A stretch of DNA of 58,147 nt from an uncultured Pelagibacteraceae bacterium (lineage in GTDB: Bacteria > Pseudomonadota > Alphaproteobacteria > Pelagibacterales > Pelagibacteraceae). Position numbers and translations under genes: made by a program. Under the pieces are notes generated by a model, which was not told the DNA's origin, did not search any database, and worked only from the letters and a program-made list of their open reading frames with translations. The stretch spans positions 1-58,147 of the forward strand of contig CACCIO010000006.1 in NCBI GenBank assembly GCA_902546085.1, given 5' to 3'. Numbering within the stretch: the stretch's first letter is position 1; each line of letters starts with the position of its first letter. Below, piece by piece: positions 1-8,241 of the stretch.

Positions 1-622
1 TTTCTTGCTCATATTTCAGCTTCCTAGCTGCCTCTCTTAATCTTTGTTCTTCCTCAAGTCTATTTTTCCTTTCAATTTCTTTTAATCTTATTTTTTCTTT
101 TCTTTCTTTTTCTTTTTCATCTCTTCTCTTTTGAGCTTCAATTTCTTTATTTTTTAATTGTTCCTCTTTAATTTTTATATTTTCTTCTCTAATTCTTTGT
201 CTCTCTAACATTTTTAGCCTTAAATCTTCTTCTTTAAGCTTTCTGGCTTCCTCTCTAAGTTTTCTAGATTCTTCGTCTTTAATTTTTTTCTGTTCTATTT
301 TAATTCTTTGAGCTTCTACTTTTTGTCTTTTTTCTTCATTCTTTTTTTTCTGCTTTTCATTTTCAATGATTAATTTTTTTTGAAAAAGAAGTTTCTTTCT
401 TTCTTCTTTAAGTTCGTCTTGTTTAGCTTTTTTCGCTAATTTTTTTTCTATAATTAATGCTCTTTTCCTCTCTTTCTCTAATTGTTTTTGTAATGCTAAA
501 TCTTTTTTAACTTTGTTTTTTTTAAAATCTTCTAAAATTGAGGAAAACTTTTTTTTTGTTTTATCGATTGGATCAAATAAACTTTTTTTAATATTTTTAT
601 TAATGTCTTTTATTGAAACCAT
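1..622 (-). CDS. Highly charged coiled-coil protein (partial, C-terminus outside window)
   Basis: An open frame runs from an ATG at 622 leftward off the window edge, giving about 207 codons without a stop. After a short N-terminal stretch beginning MVSIKDINKNIKK, the protein is almost entirely Lys, Glu, Arg, Gln and Leu in runs such as EERKKLLFQKKL and ERKEKIRLKEIERK, which is typical of one long helix or coiled coil. I see no signal peptide or membrane segment in the visible part, so it is probably cytoplasmic. I do not recognise a family; low-complexity charge makes similarity searches unreliable. The C-terminal part, which could hold a real domain, is missing. That it is a gene is fairly sure; its function is unknown. 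Confidence 0.75.
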   Translation of the reverse strand, partial: MVSIKDINKNIKKSLFDPIDKTKKKFSSILEDFKKNKVKKDLALQKQLEKERKRALIIEKKLAKKAKQDELKEERKKLLFQKKLIIENEKQKKKNEEKRQKVEAQRIKIEQKKIKDEESRKLREEARKLKEEDLRLKMLERQRIREENIKIKEEQLKNKEIEAQKRRDEKEKERKEKIRLKEIERKNRLEEEQRLREAARKLKYEQE

Positions 623-699
623 TTTAAAAAGTATCAATTAGAATTATAACACTAAATATTATGTGTGGCTAAATTGAGTTTTTTTTTCAGATTAAATGC

Positions 700-836
700 A
701 ACTTAAGATTGTCTGATTTTAAGTTAGTTAATAAAAGACATTTTCAACTAATAAGTGTTCTTAGATGTTTAAAGAATCACTTAGTATGAATTCGTGAGGT
801 GATGGAGGGAGACTGAAATCACCTCTTTTTTTTTGC
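700..836 (+). ncRNA. Candidate structured small RNA in the 217-base gap
   Basis: The gap between the divergent coiled-coil gene and the end of the TauE-like gene holds consecutive predicted hairpins on the + strand. A short one pairs TTAGTT (724-729) with AACTAA (746-751). A 10-bp stem with one bulge pairs 753-762 with 772-782 around loop AGATGTTTA. The last stem pairs GAGGTGAT (796-803) with ATCACCTC (818-825) and is followed by nine T. The 14-base loop of the last stem carries GGAGGGAG (804-811). No open frame fits. The 5' end is a guess. I do not match it to a named RNA; SRP RNA, tmRNA and 6S RNA hallmarks are absent. Confidence 0.4.
796..834 (+). terminator. Intrinsic terminator
   Basis: An 8-bp GC-containing stem (796-803 with 818-825) is followed directly by T826-T834. 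The T-run exists only on the + strand, yet the nearest genes on both sides read leftward. It therefore must end a + strand transcript that starts within the gap, which supports a small RNA here. Confidence 0.65.
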
Positions 837-839
837 TTG

Positions 840-1625
840 TTATAATTTTAAGTATTCGTAAAAAAATTTAATCGAAACCGCTAAAAGAAAAATTCCAAAA
901 AACTTACTAATTTTATTCTTATCAATACTGTGTACTGTTTTAGCTCCTATCCGAGCCATGAAAGTTGTAATTGGTATAAATATTAAAAATGCTGGTATAT
1001 TTATAAAACCAATACTTAGTGGAAGACTAGAATTTAAAAAACTTCCTGAAAGAAGAAATCCTATTGCTCCAAATACAGCAATTAAAAAACCTATAGCTGC
1101 TGCGCTCCCTATAGCTTTATTTATTGAATAACCAAAAAACTTAAGGATAGGTACATTCATTACAGCTCCTCCTATACCCATAGGAGCAGATATAAATCCA
1201 ACAAGAAAACCAAGAATTACTTTTAAATGTAATTTCATTTTAACAATTATGTTTTGCTCCTTTTCTTTTATTAAAAGTAAGTAAATTCCTAAAAATAAGA
1301 TCATTATAGAAAAAAATAAAACCAAAGATTTTGTTTTTAGAGAAGATGCAAAAACAGTTCCAATAATCACTCCTAGTACAACAAAAAGACCGTAATTCTT
1401 TACAATATCAAAATCAACTGCTTTAAATTTATGATGTGTTAAAACTGAAACTGTAGAGGTTGGTATTATAATTGCAAAAGAAGTTCCAACAGCAAGATGC
1501 ATTACATATTGAGGATCAATTTCTAAAGAACCAAAAATAAAATATAAAAAAGGAACAGTTATCAACCCTCCACCTATACCAAATAATCCAGCCACAAAAC
1601 CTACTGGAATAGCTGTTAAAGCCAT
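840..1625 (-). CDS. TauE/SafE family permease (sulfite exporter-like)
   Basis: This is a 261-residue polytopic membrane protein of the TauE/SafE (DUF81) family. The family signature appears near the N-terminus as GLFGIGGGLITVPFL and again in the second half as APMGIGGAVMNVPIL, the usual internal duplication. About seven to eight hydrophobic segments are visible. Family members export sulfite, sulfoacetate or other small organic anions. A sulfite-export role would fit the sulfonate genes at 30-47 kb, but those are 30 kb away, so this is only inference. The frame stays open upstream of the ATG at 1625 to a stop at 1680-1682, adding hydrophobic residues (YIYIILL), so a non-ATG start slightly upstream is possible. 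It lies just downstream of dusA on the same strand. Confidence 0.85.
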   Translation of the reverse strand: MALTAIPVGFVAGLFGIGGGLITVPFLYFIFGSLEIDPQYVMHLAVGTSFAIIIPTSTVSVLTHHKFKAVDFDIVKNYGLFVVLGVIIGTVFASSLKTKSLVLFFSIMILFLGIYLLLIKEKEQNIIVKMKLHLKVILGFLVGFISAPMGIGGAVMNVPILKFFGYSINKAIGSAAAIGFLIAVFGAIGFLLSGSFLNSSLPLSIGFINIPAFLIFIPITTFMARIGAKTVHSIDKNKISKFFGIFLLAVSIKFFYEYLKL

Positions 1626-1665
1626 TAATAAAATAATATAAATGTATTCGTTTGTTAGAATTGAA

Positions 1666-2658
1666 TTAAGCAGACTGTCCTACTCTAGTATCTACATTGT
1701 TATATTTAATTTTATCCATGATGTGATCAATTTTTTTCACATCAGCATCTCTCACACACATGTTTTCACTTAAATATCTTTTCCAATAACTTGCACCTGT
1801 TTGACCATGAAATAAACCAAGAGTATGTCTCATAATTTGATTCAATCTTGTTCCTTTTTTTAATTCTTCTTTTACATAAGGAATGAGTTGTTCAATCACA
1901 TCTTGTCTACTTGGCACATCTTCATTATTAAATATTTCTCTTTCAATATCTGCTAACAAATATGGGGTATGATAAGCGGCCCTTCCAATCATTACACCAT
2001 CTGTTTTTTCTAAATGAGGCTTTATTTCATCTACTGAAGTTATTCCTCCATTAATAATGATCTCCTCATTAGGAAAATCTTTTTTTAATTTATAAACATA
2101 TTCGTATTTTAGAGGAGGAATATTTAAATTTTGCTTAGGTGTAAATTTACCTAACATTGCTTTTCTTGCATGAATGATGAAAGTTTTAACTCCAGTTGCT
2201 TTTAAGGTAGAAATAAAACTATGTAAATTTTCATAATCTTCTACATCATCGTAACCAATTCTTGTTTTTATAGTTACTGGTAGTTTTGTAAATGATTGCA
2301 TTTTACTTAAACAATCTGCCACTAAATTTGGCTCTTTCATTAAACAAACACCAAATTTATTTTTTTCAACTTTTTTACTAGGACAACCTAAGTTTAGATT
2401 AATTTCATCATAACCAAAATCTTCGCCTACTTTAGTGGCTTCAGCTAAAAGTTTTGGAGAAGAGCCTCCTAATTGAAGTGCTACAGGTTTTTCATTAATA
2501 TTAAACTCCAATAACTTTTTTTTATCTCCTCTATTTATAGCTTCATCGACTACCATCTCAGTGTAAAGAAGAGTGTTTTTGGATATTAATCTAAGAAAAA
2601 ATCGTTCATGACGATCTGTGCAATCCATCATAGGAGCAACTGATACTTTCCTATTCAT
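1666..2658 (-). CDS. dusA: tRNA-dihydrouridine synthase A
   Basis: A 330-residue FMN enzyme reducing uridines in the tRNA D-loop with NADPH. The start MNRKVSVAPMMDCTDRHERFF is the DusA-type N-terminus (APMMDWTDRH in relatives). LQLGGSSPKLLAEA, INLNLGCPSKKV with the catalytic Cys, and the FMN/phosphate-binding IINGGI and DGVMIGRAAY follow in the expected order. Length is normal for the family. It sits 22 bases downstream of rpoZ and upstream of the TauE-like gene, all leftward, probably one transcript. The subfamily assignment to DusA rather than DusB/C rests on the N-terminal motif and the C-terminal LFHGQTGASYWKRYLSE region. Confidence 0.95.
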   Translation of the reverse strand: MNRKVSVAPMMDCTDRHERFFLRLISKNTLLYTEMVVDEAINRGDKKKLLEFNINEKPVALQLGGSSPKLLAEATKVGEDFGYDEINLNLGCPSKKVEKNKFGVCLMKEPNLVADCLSKMQSFTKLPVTIKTRIGYDDVEDYENLHSFISTLKATGVKTFIIHARKAMLGKFTPKQNLNIPPLKYEYVYKLKKDFPNEEIIINGGITSVDEIKPHLEKTDGVMIGRAAYHTPYLLADIEREIFNNEDVPSRQDVIEQLIPYVKEELKKGTRLNQIMRHTLGLFHGQTGASYWKRYLSENMCVRDADVKKIDHIMDKIKYNNVDTRVGQSA

Positions 2659-2680
2659 GGTATAACTTTATATTATTTTT

Positions 2681-3217
2681 TTATGAGTTTGAAGCTTCAG
2701 TGTCATCTGAAGATACGTCTGCTTCTTGATTTTCTGACTCTGAAACTTCATCTAAAGAAACTTCTCCTTGCTCATTCATCGTTTCTTCTCCTACTGAATT
2801 ATCAACTTCTGCTGTAGCTGTTTCAGATAGCTCAGCCAAATCTTCTTTTGTTACTTGAATTTTTTCTGGAGTTTTTCTTGCTCTTTTAGATGGTAAAATT
2901 GGAGTACCACTTTTTGAAATTTCACCTTTGTAAAGATTTTCAAAATCATCACCTATTTCTTCATCATCCTCAGCAGTATCGTCAACTTGCTCTACATGTT
3001 TTCTAAGTTTGTAAACGGCGCTATCAGTTAAATCTGAAACTTTAATTTTTTCTTCGGCAATTTCTCTTAATGAAATAACTGTATTTTTATCGTTATCTCT
3101 ATCAATTGTTGGTTCTATTCCTGCATTAAGTTGAGTAGCTCTTTCTTTAGCAACAAGTACTAATTCGTAAGGACTCTCTACTTTATCTATACAGTCTTCT
3201 ACAGTAACTCTAGCCAT
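2681..3217 (-). CDS. rpoZ: RNA polymerase omega subunit with long acidic tail
   Basis: The first 70 or so residues are a clear omega subunit: MARVTVEDCIDKVESPYELV, then LVAKERATQLNAG and VISLREIAE. Omega binds the beta-prime subunit and helps assembly of RNA polymerase. Typical omegas are about 70-130 residues; this one is 178. From about residue 75 the extra tail is Glu/Asp/Ser-rich and probably disordered, with a basic patch PSKRARKTPEKIQ near residues 109-121 dividing two acidic stretches. The gene is followed by dusA. Omega is secure; any role for the tail is unknown. Confidence 0.93.
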   Translation of the reverse strand: MARVTVEDCIDKVESPYELVLVAKERATQLNAGIEPTIDRDNDKNTVISLREIAEEKIKVSDLTDSAVYKLRKHVEQVDDTAEDDEEIGDDFENLYKGEISKSGTPILPSKRARKTPEKIQVTKEDLAELSETATAEVDNSVGEETMNEQGEVSLDEVSESENQEADVSSDDTEASNS

Positions 3218-3261
3218 GCGGATTATCTACACAGTGAGTCTTTAAAAATCAAGGTCTATTT

Positions 3262-4467
3262 TTATAAATAATGAGGATTTAACTTATTTTTAACTAAATA
3301 AAGAAGAATAATCGATCCAAAGATATAAGTTCCTGAAACAACAGCTATGTCTTCAATTGAAAAACCAATATCAATCAGAAAGCCAAATAGAGCCGTACCA
3401 AATGCTGTTGAAAACACCATCAATGCAGTTGTTAAGGCTTTTATGGACCCAATATATTTAACACCATAAATCTCAGCCCAAGTTGAGGAACCAAGCACGT
3501 TTGCCAAACCATTGGTTACCCCCACTAAACCAAAAAATACAAAAGAAGACAGCGATGCATCAAAATAGTAGAGAACTATAGTACCAAAAAGAAGCGGGAT
3601 ATTCATATACATTAATAATTTTCTACTTGAAAATTTATCAATTAAAAAACCAGATATAAAAAGAGTGATCACAGATAAAATTGAGTAAGCCATAAATGAT
3701 TGAGCAATCACATAGGGACCCCATTCTTTAGATGAAGATATAAAAGACTGATAAACAAATGATCCAGTTGCAATCCATGGCATAGCAAGCATTGTCATAC
3801 AGATGATATAAAATCTATAATCTTTTAAGACTTCTATTCTTTTCCATTGTTTAATTTCTTTATTGTTCTCTTCAATTTTAGATTCTTCTCTGGTATCAAG
3901 CTTAACGTCTTTAACTAAAATAAATGTTGCAGCAGGTAAAACTAATATAACCAAAATAGAAATTGAGACCCAAATATCTCTCCATTCTATAAAAGTTAAT
4001 AAAAAAACAATTAAAACTGGCATTATAAATTCAGCCAATGACAATCCTAACCAACCTGTACTTAAAGCTCTGCCTCTATTTTTTTCAAAAAAACGAGATA
4101 TGGTTGTTGTTGCTGTATGACTTGATAAACCTTGTCCCGCTAATCGCATTAAAAAAATTCCTACAAATAAAAAAATAACAGATGAAATTTTTGAAAATAT
4201 AAAACAGGAAGCTGACAAAAAAATTATTACATAAGAAGCAAACTTTAATATATTTACATCATCAATTTTTTTTCCAATCCAAACTAAAATAATACTACTT
4301 AGTAAAGTGGCTGATGCATAAATTGAGCCAAATTGTCCATGTGAAATTGATAAGGCGTCTCTAATACTAGAATTAAATAGGCCAAGAAAAAAACTCTGTC
4401 CAAAACTTGAAAAAAATGTAAAAATAAATCCAAATACAATTACTTTTAAACTTAAACTTTTAAACAT
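3262..4467 (-). CDS. Major facilitator superfamily transporter
   Basis: A 401-residue protein with about 12 hydrophobic segments split by a charged cytoplasmic loop near residues 190-215 (VKLDTREESKIEENNKE), the usual 6+6 MFS layout. The N-terminal half carries a motif-A-like WIGKKIDDVN loop after TM2. It resembles the monocarboxylate/oxalate-formate-antiporter-like group of MFS carriers, but substrate cannot be read from the sequence. It is separated by 44 bases from rpoZ and lies divergent from the GarR-like dehydrogenase at 4479, with only 11 bases between the two starts, so they share a compact promoter region and could be functionally linked. Confidence 0.85.
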   Translation of the reverse strand: MFKSLSLKVIVFGFIFTFFSSFGQSFFLGLFNSSIRDALSISHGQFGSIYASATLLSSIILVWIGKKIDDVNILKFASYVIIFLSASCFIFSKISSVIFLFVGIFLMRLAGQGLSSHTATTTISRFFEKNRGRALSTGWLGLSLAEFIMPVLIVFLLTFIEWRDIWVSISILVILVLPAATFILVKDVKLDTREESKIEENNKEIKQWKRIEVLKDYRFYIICMTMLAMPWIATGSFVYQSFISSSKEWGPYVIAQSFMAYSILSVITLFISGFLIDKFSSRKLLMYMNIPLLFGTIVLYYFDASLSSFVFFGLVGVTNGLANVLGSSTWAEIYGVKYIGSIKALTTALMVFSTAFGTALFGFLIDIGFSIEDIAVVSGTYIFGSIILLYLVKNKLNPHYL

Positions 4468-4478
4468 AGAAATAAATT

Positions 4479-5354
4479 ATGACTTGTAATGTTGCTTTCA
4501 TAGGTCTTGGGGTTATGGGCTACCCAATGGCTGGATATATATCAAAAGCCGGACACAATGTAACTGTTTTTAATAGAACTAAATCTAAAGCTGAAAAATG
4601 GATTGGTGAATATAAAGGTAAAATGGCAAATACACCTGCGGAGGCTGCAGATGGTGCTGATTTCATTTTTACATGTGTTGGTAATGATGATGATTTAAGA
4701 GAAGTAGCAACTGGAGAAAATGGATTATTTAACACAGCAAAATCTGGGTCTATTTTTATTGATAACTCAACTGTATCAGCAGAAGTATCAAGAGAATTAA
4801 ATAAAAAAGCTAATGATAAAGGGTTTAGTTTTTTAGATGCCCCTATTTCTGGTGGACAAGCTGGTGCTGAGGGCGGAATATTAACAGTAATGGTTGGTGG
4901 CGATGAAGAAGTGTTTAAAAAGGCCGAGCCTGTAATTGATTGTTATAGCAAAAAAGTAAAATTAATTGGTCCTTGTGGAAGCGGGCAGTTGACAAAAATG
5001 ATGAACCAAATGTGTATTGCTGGAACAGTCCAAGGTTTGTCAGAAGCAATTAATTTTGGAATAAACGCGGGTTTAGATATGGATAAAGTTATGGAAACAA
5101 TATCTAAAGGTGCAGCACAATCTTGGCAAATGGAAAATAGATATCGAACTATGACTGATGATAAATTTGATTATGGTTTTGCTATTGATTGGATGAGAAA
5201 AGATTTAAAAATTGCAATTGAAGAAGCAAAAAAAAATGGTTCACCTGTGCCTATAACAGAAATTATTGATGGCTATTATGCTGAAGTTCAAGAAATGGGT
5301 GGAAATCGTTGGGATAGCTCAGGTTTGATTGCTCGATTAAAAAAGAAAAAATAA
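4479..5354 (+). CDS. Beta-hydroxyacid dehydrogenase (GarR/3-hydroxyisobutyrate dehydrogenase-like)
   Basis: A 291-residue NAD(P)-dependent oxidoreductase. The Rossmann motif VAFIGLGVMGYPMA opens the protein; the substrate-binding signature DAPISGGQAGAEGG is at about 120-133; and the catalytic Lys is K173 in GSGQLTKMMNQM. Family members oxidise 3-hydroxyisobutyrate or reduce tartronate semialdehyde, succinic semialdehyde or glyoxylate. N-terminal FNRT (Arg33) in the cofactor loop favours NADP(H). It is the first gene of a rightward group with the PNPOx-like and small membrane genes and is divergent from an MFS carrier. The exact substrate is open. Confidence 0.9.
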   Translation: MTCNVAFIGLGVMGYPMAGYISKAGHNVTVFNRTKSKAEKWIGEYKGKMANTPAEAADGADFIFTCVGNDDDLREVATGENGLFNTAKSGSIFIDNSTVSAEVSRELNKKANDKGFSFLDAPISGGQAGAEGGILTVMVGGDEEVFKKAEPVIDCYSKKVKLIGPCGSGQLTKMMNQMCIAGTVQGLSEAINFGINAGLDMDKVMETISKGAAQSWQMENRYRTMTDDKFDYGFAIDWMRKDLKIAIEEAKKNGSPVPITEIIDGYYAEVQEMGGNRWDSSGLIARLKKKK

Positions 5355-5359
5355 TATTT

Positions 5360-5965
5360 GTGACGGATACAGTTCCTTATTACGAGGACTTTGCAGAGAT
5401 CAAAAAGAAAATTTGGTCGATGTTAGATAATGCTGTCAAAGATAGAAGTTCACCTTTTAGAATACCTGTATTTATTTGTGGCGATCAATCTGATCTAGAT
5501 GGAAGAATTGTAGTTTTAAGAAAGTCAGACCAGACAAATAATATAGTACAATATCATAGTGACATACGATCAGATAAAATCGAAAAACTAAAAGCAAATA
5601 AAAATGCTGCAATGTTATTTTATGATAAAGATGAAAAGATACAGGTCAGATTAAAAGTAGAATGCATAATTAATCATAATAATGAAGTAACAAAAGAATC
5701 TTGGTCTAAGACCCAGCATATAAGTAGAAAATGTTATTTAGTTGATAATGGACCTGGAACAGAGTCTGATATTCCAACTTCAGGTTTAAAACCAGAATTA
5801 GATAATTTTGATTATACAAAAGAACAAAGTGAAAAGGGTTATAAAAACTTCACTGTTATTCAATGTAAAATCAAATCTATAGAATGGCTTTATTTAGCAG
5901 CTAAAGGCCACCGAAGAGCAAAGTTTAATTTGGAAAACAATAAAGATACCTGGTTAGTTCCATAG
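5360..5965 (+). CDS. Pyridoxamine 5'-phosphate oxidase-like flavin-binding protein
   Basis: A 201-residue split-barrel protein of the PNPOx-like FMN-binding group. Supporting segments are RIVVLRKSD, YHSDIRSDKIEKLKANKNAAMLFYDKDEKIQVRL cut at the usual strand order, and the C-terminal IEWLYLAAKGHRRAKF, which resembles the PNPOx end. Start is GTG at 5360, five bases after the previous stop; no ATG gives a full N-terminus. It may act as an oxidase, a heme-utilisation-type protein or a flavin carrier; true PdxH is not claimed because the PLP-binding motif is not obvious. It is co-directional with and tightly spaced to the dehydrogenase and the small membrane protein. Confidence 0.75.
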   Translation: MTDTVPYYEDFAEIKKKIWSMLDNAVKDRSSPFRIPVFICGDQSDLDGRIVVLRKSDQTNNIVQYHSDIRSDKIEKLKANKNAAMLFYDKDEKIQVRLKVECIINHNNEVTKESWSKTQHISRKCYLVDNGPGTESDIPTSGLKPELDNFDYTKEQSEKGYKNFTVIQCKIKSIEWLYLAAKGHRRAKFNLENNKDTWLVP

Positions 5966-6169
5966 ATGATTACTGGATATATATTCACAGCATTTCTTAT
6001 AATTTTAGGACTGGCTGTGATGAGATTTGGGAGTATTAATTTTAAAAAATTTAAAGAAGGAAAAACAAAAATAAAAGCACAGTTAAGTGGGCAAATTTCT
6101 TTTTTAATTTTATTAATAATAATTATTGGATTAATAGTTTATTCAATTAATGGTTTACTTTTTAGTTAA
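5966..6169 (+). CDS. Small two-helix membrane protein
   Basis: This 67-residue protein begins immediately after the preceding stop codon. It has two hydrophobic helices (about residues 3-20 and 45-64) separated by a basic loop (NFKKFKEGKTKIKAQ), giving a hairpin topology in the inner membrane. No family is recognised. Its 3' end overlaps the stop of the convergent secreted protein gene by four bases. Position directly behind the PNPOx-like gene suggests co-transcription, but nothing further about function can be read. Confidence 0.6.
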   Translation: MITGYIFTAFLIILGLAVMRFGSINFKKFKEGKTKIKAQLSGQISFLILLIIIIGLIVYSINGLLFS

Positions 6170-7362
6170 TTTCCAACATTGTAAGTGCACCAGGTTCTTT
6201 TAGCTTTTATTTTTTGTAGTTTTTTATGTGAATATCTTTTTCTCCAGTCATAATTCTCATTTGGAGCTTTTCCTCGTCCAACTTCAGCTGCCATTGCACA
6301 TTTTAGCTCAACAGGATTAAAAGGATTGTTAGATGTTGGGTCTAGAAAAGCAGAGTCTTTAAAATCTGGACAAGTATCATCACCGTGATCATACAAAACT
6401 CCAAGTCTATACGAATCGTCACCAACTGGTCCTCCAATGACGGTCGAACTTGATGTATGCCCTTTTGAATTACCTTTGGTACAAGGCCATGCAAAACCAT
6501 TTACATGCAATATTTCATGTAATGTCATCATCATTCTTTTATTTGCATTTGTTATATATTTACTTTGTAAAAAAATATATCCATGGTGAACACTTCCTTG
6601 TCCACCATCACTATGTTTAACATCAGCCCAGGCAAAATATAATTTGTTAGGATCGTTAAATCCTTTTTGTGTTAAATAAGCGTCAGGATAATTCATTCCA
6701 TAATTACCTTTATATTGCTTATTAAATCTAACAAATGAAATATCTAATTTTCCATCTTCTCTCATATCATATCTAAATTTTTGTTTACCTTTTGTCATTT
6801 CAAAAACTTTTTCATTTGCAGCTAATAGCTCTTTTTCCATTTTACCATTAATATCCCACTCATTATCCTTACTGTCTTTATTTAATATATAAATAAAATG
6901 AACTTGAGGTTCATCAGTAATATCAGGTTGATCTTTAAAAAATCTTCCAGGTTTTTTATCATTTTCATCAATTTCCAAATTCAACTTTACACTTGCAATA
7001 GGTTCATCAATATTAGTCCAAACAATTTTGTCGTTAATTGCAAACAAAAAACATTCATTTTGAGTATACTTTTTTGCTCTCTTCATACACTGTTTATAGG
7101 CTTTTTCATGTGCTTGATCATTTATATCTTTTACAATTTTAGATCCAGTCGCCCATCCTCCTCCACTTGTAGATCCATAAAAAATTAATTTTTGTTTCTT
7201 TTTTTGAGACTTCTTAAGTTGTTTTTTGTAAAATTTTTCAAAATCATTCCAATAATTAATCCCTCCAGAACCTGGAACTTTAATTTCTGCAAAAATATTA
7301 TTTGTTAAAAATAATGTAGAATAAAAAACTATAGCGGATAAAAATAAAAATATTTTTTTCAT
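6166..7362 (-). CDS. Secreted protein with HExxH zinc-peptidase-like motif
   Basis: A 398-residue exported protein with a signal peptide (MKKIFLFLSAIVFYSTLFLT, probable cleavage after the Ala in NNIFA). Residues 60-115 (SGGGWATGSKIV, then AYKQCMKRAKKY and NECFLFAINDKIVW) resemble small DUF4189-like repeats. A zinc-type motif HEILHVNGFAWPC lies at 282-294, with a possible third ligand His302 in KGHTSSST. Several Cys in the C-terminal half suggest disulfides. It overlaps the upstream gene at 7359 by four bases, so the two secreted proteins are translationally coupled. It may be a periplasmic metalloprotease, but no peptidase family is identified; catalytic activity is inference. Confidence 0.7.
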   Translation of the reverse strand: MKKIFLFLSAIVFYSTLFLTNNIFAEIKVPGSGGINYWNDFEKFYKKQLKKSQKKKQKLIFYGSTSGGGWATGSKIVKDINDQAHEKAYKQCMKRAKKYTQNECFLFAINDKIVWTNIDEPIASVKLNLEIDENDKKPGRFFKDQPDITDEPQVHFIYILNKDSKDNEWDINGKMEKELLAANEKVFEMTKGKQKFRYDMREDGKLDISFVRFNKQYKGNYGMNYPDAYLTQKGFNDPNKLYFAWADVKHSDGGQGSVHHGYIFLQSKYITNANKRMMMTLHEILHVNGFAWPCTKGNSKGHTSSSTVIGGPVGDDSYRLGVLYDHGDDTCPDFKDSAFLDPTSNNPFNPVELKCAMAAEVGRGKAPNENYDWRKRYSHKKLQKIKAKRTWCTYNVGN

Positions 7363-7943
7363 TTTGATATTTTTTTATCTTTAAGTTTTGTCATTGCTTT
7401 ACCAGCAGAAAACGTATAGTCATTATCATCCATTAATTTTCCACCTCCATCATAAAGTTTCCAATTAAATGATACTTTATCTTTTTGTTTTTTTCCAAGT
7501 TTTAAGATAGTCAATTCAATTTTTCTAGTCTTTCCTCCAGAAGATCCATTAAATATTCTTTTTTCTCCTTCTTTCCAAACTCCTAAAGGAAATTTACATC
7601 CATTTACAATTATTCTTCCACCCCTTCTACTATCCCATACTCTTCCAATACATTGTCCATTATTAGTAATAGTAAATAATTGTGTTTTTACCTCACTTTG
7701 GCTTTTCCTTGTTCTTTTATAAACTTTTATTATCTCACCTGTATTTGGATTTTTCCAATCTTCAGGACCTGATATTTTTTTTCTTTTCTTATCACCAAAT
7801 ACAATATTTGCATTTGTAAATTTAATCTCAGTATCTTCACGAATTTCTCCACCAGTAAATAATTCAAGTGGTATAAATCTTTCGTTTGCTTGAGATAATT
7901 GAGAAATTAAAGAAACTATTAAAATTATTAAAAGTTTTTTCAT
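7359..7943 (-). CDS. Secreted protein of unknown function
   Basis: A 194-residue protein with a clear signal peptide (MKKLLIILIVSLISQLSQA, then NERFIP). The mature part is rich in Lys, Gly and Thr and probably beta-stranded, with two Cys (NNGQCIGRVWD and IIVNGCKFPLG) likely forming a disulfide. No known domain is recognised. The gene overlaps both neighbours by four bases: the DUF1330 gene upstream and the HExxH protein downstream. Such coupling between two secreted proteins hints that they act together, for example as an enzyme with a substrate-binding or inhibitory partner. Confidence 0.65.
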   Translation of the reverse strand: MKKLLIILIVSLISQLSQANERFIPLELFTGGEIREDTEIKFTNANIVFGDKKRKKISGPEDWKNPNTGEIIKVYKRTRKSQSEVKTQLFTITNNGQCIGRVWDSRRGGRIIVNGCKFPLGVWKEGEKRIFNGSSGGKTRKIELTILKLGKKQKDKVSFNWKLYDGGGKLMDDNDYTFSAGKAMTKLKDKKISK

Positions 7944-8230
7944 ACACCTTTAACTATAATATTTAGGCCCTTAGAGTTTTGCAAACGTATATCTTTTATA
8001 GGTTTGTAATCTTCTGAATGATACCATTCTAGAGCCTTTTCATAGGATGAAAATTTAATTAATATTATTCTCGGATAATTATCCTCACCTTCAACAACTG
8101 TATATTCCCCACCTCTTGCAAGATACTCTCCACCATATTTTTTAACAATTTCGGGAACTTTTTCGATGTACTCTTTGTAATTTTCAGAATTTGTTACTTT
8201 TAATTGTGCTATCAAATATGCTGCTGACAT
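7940..8230 (-). CDS. DUF1330 family protein
   Basis: A 96-residue protein of the DUF1330 ferredoxin-like fold family (dimeric alpha-beta barrel). MSAAYLIAQLKVTNSENYKEY starts like the family, followed by GGEYLARGGEYTVVEG and YPRIILIKFSSYEKALEWYHSEDYKPI, which are the hallmark segments. Function of the family is not established; members are often small monooxygenase-like proteins. The start is well supported by a strong ribosome-binding site AAAGGAGG a few bases upstream. It heads the overlapping trio with two secreted proteins and follows the carbonic anhydrase gene by 11 bases. Confidence 0.85.
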   Translation of the reverse strand: MSAAYLIAQLKVTNSENYKEYIEKVPEIVKKYGGEYLARGGEYTVVEGEDNYPRIILIKFSSYEKALEWYHSEDYKPIKDIRLQNSKGLNIIVKGV

Positions 8231-8241
8231 TTTTTCCTCCT

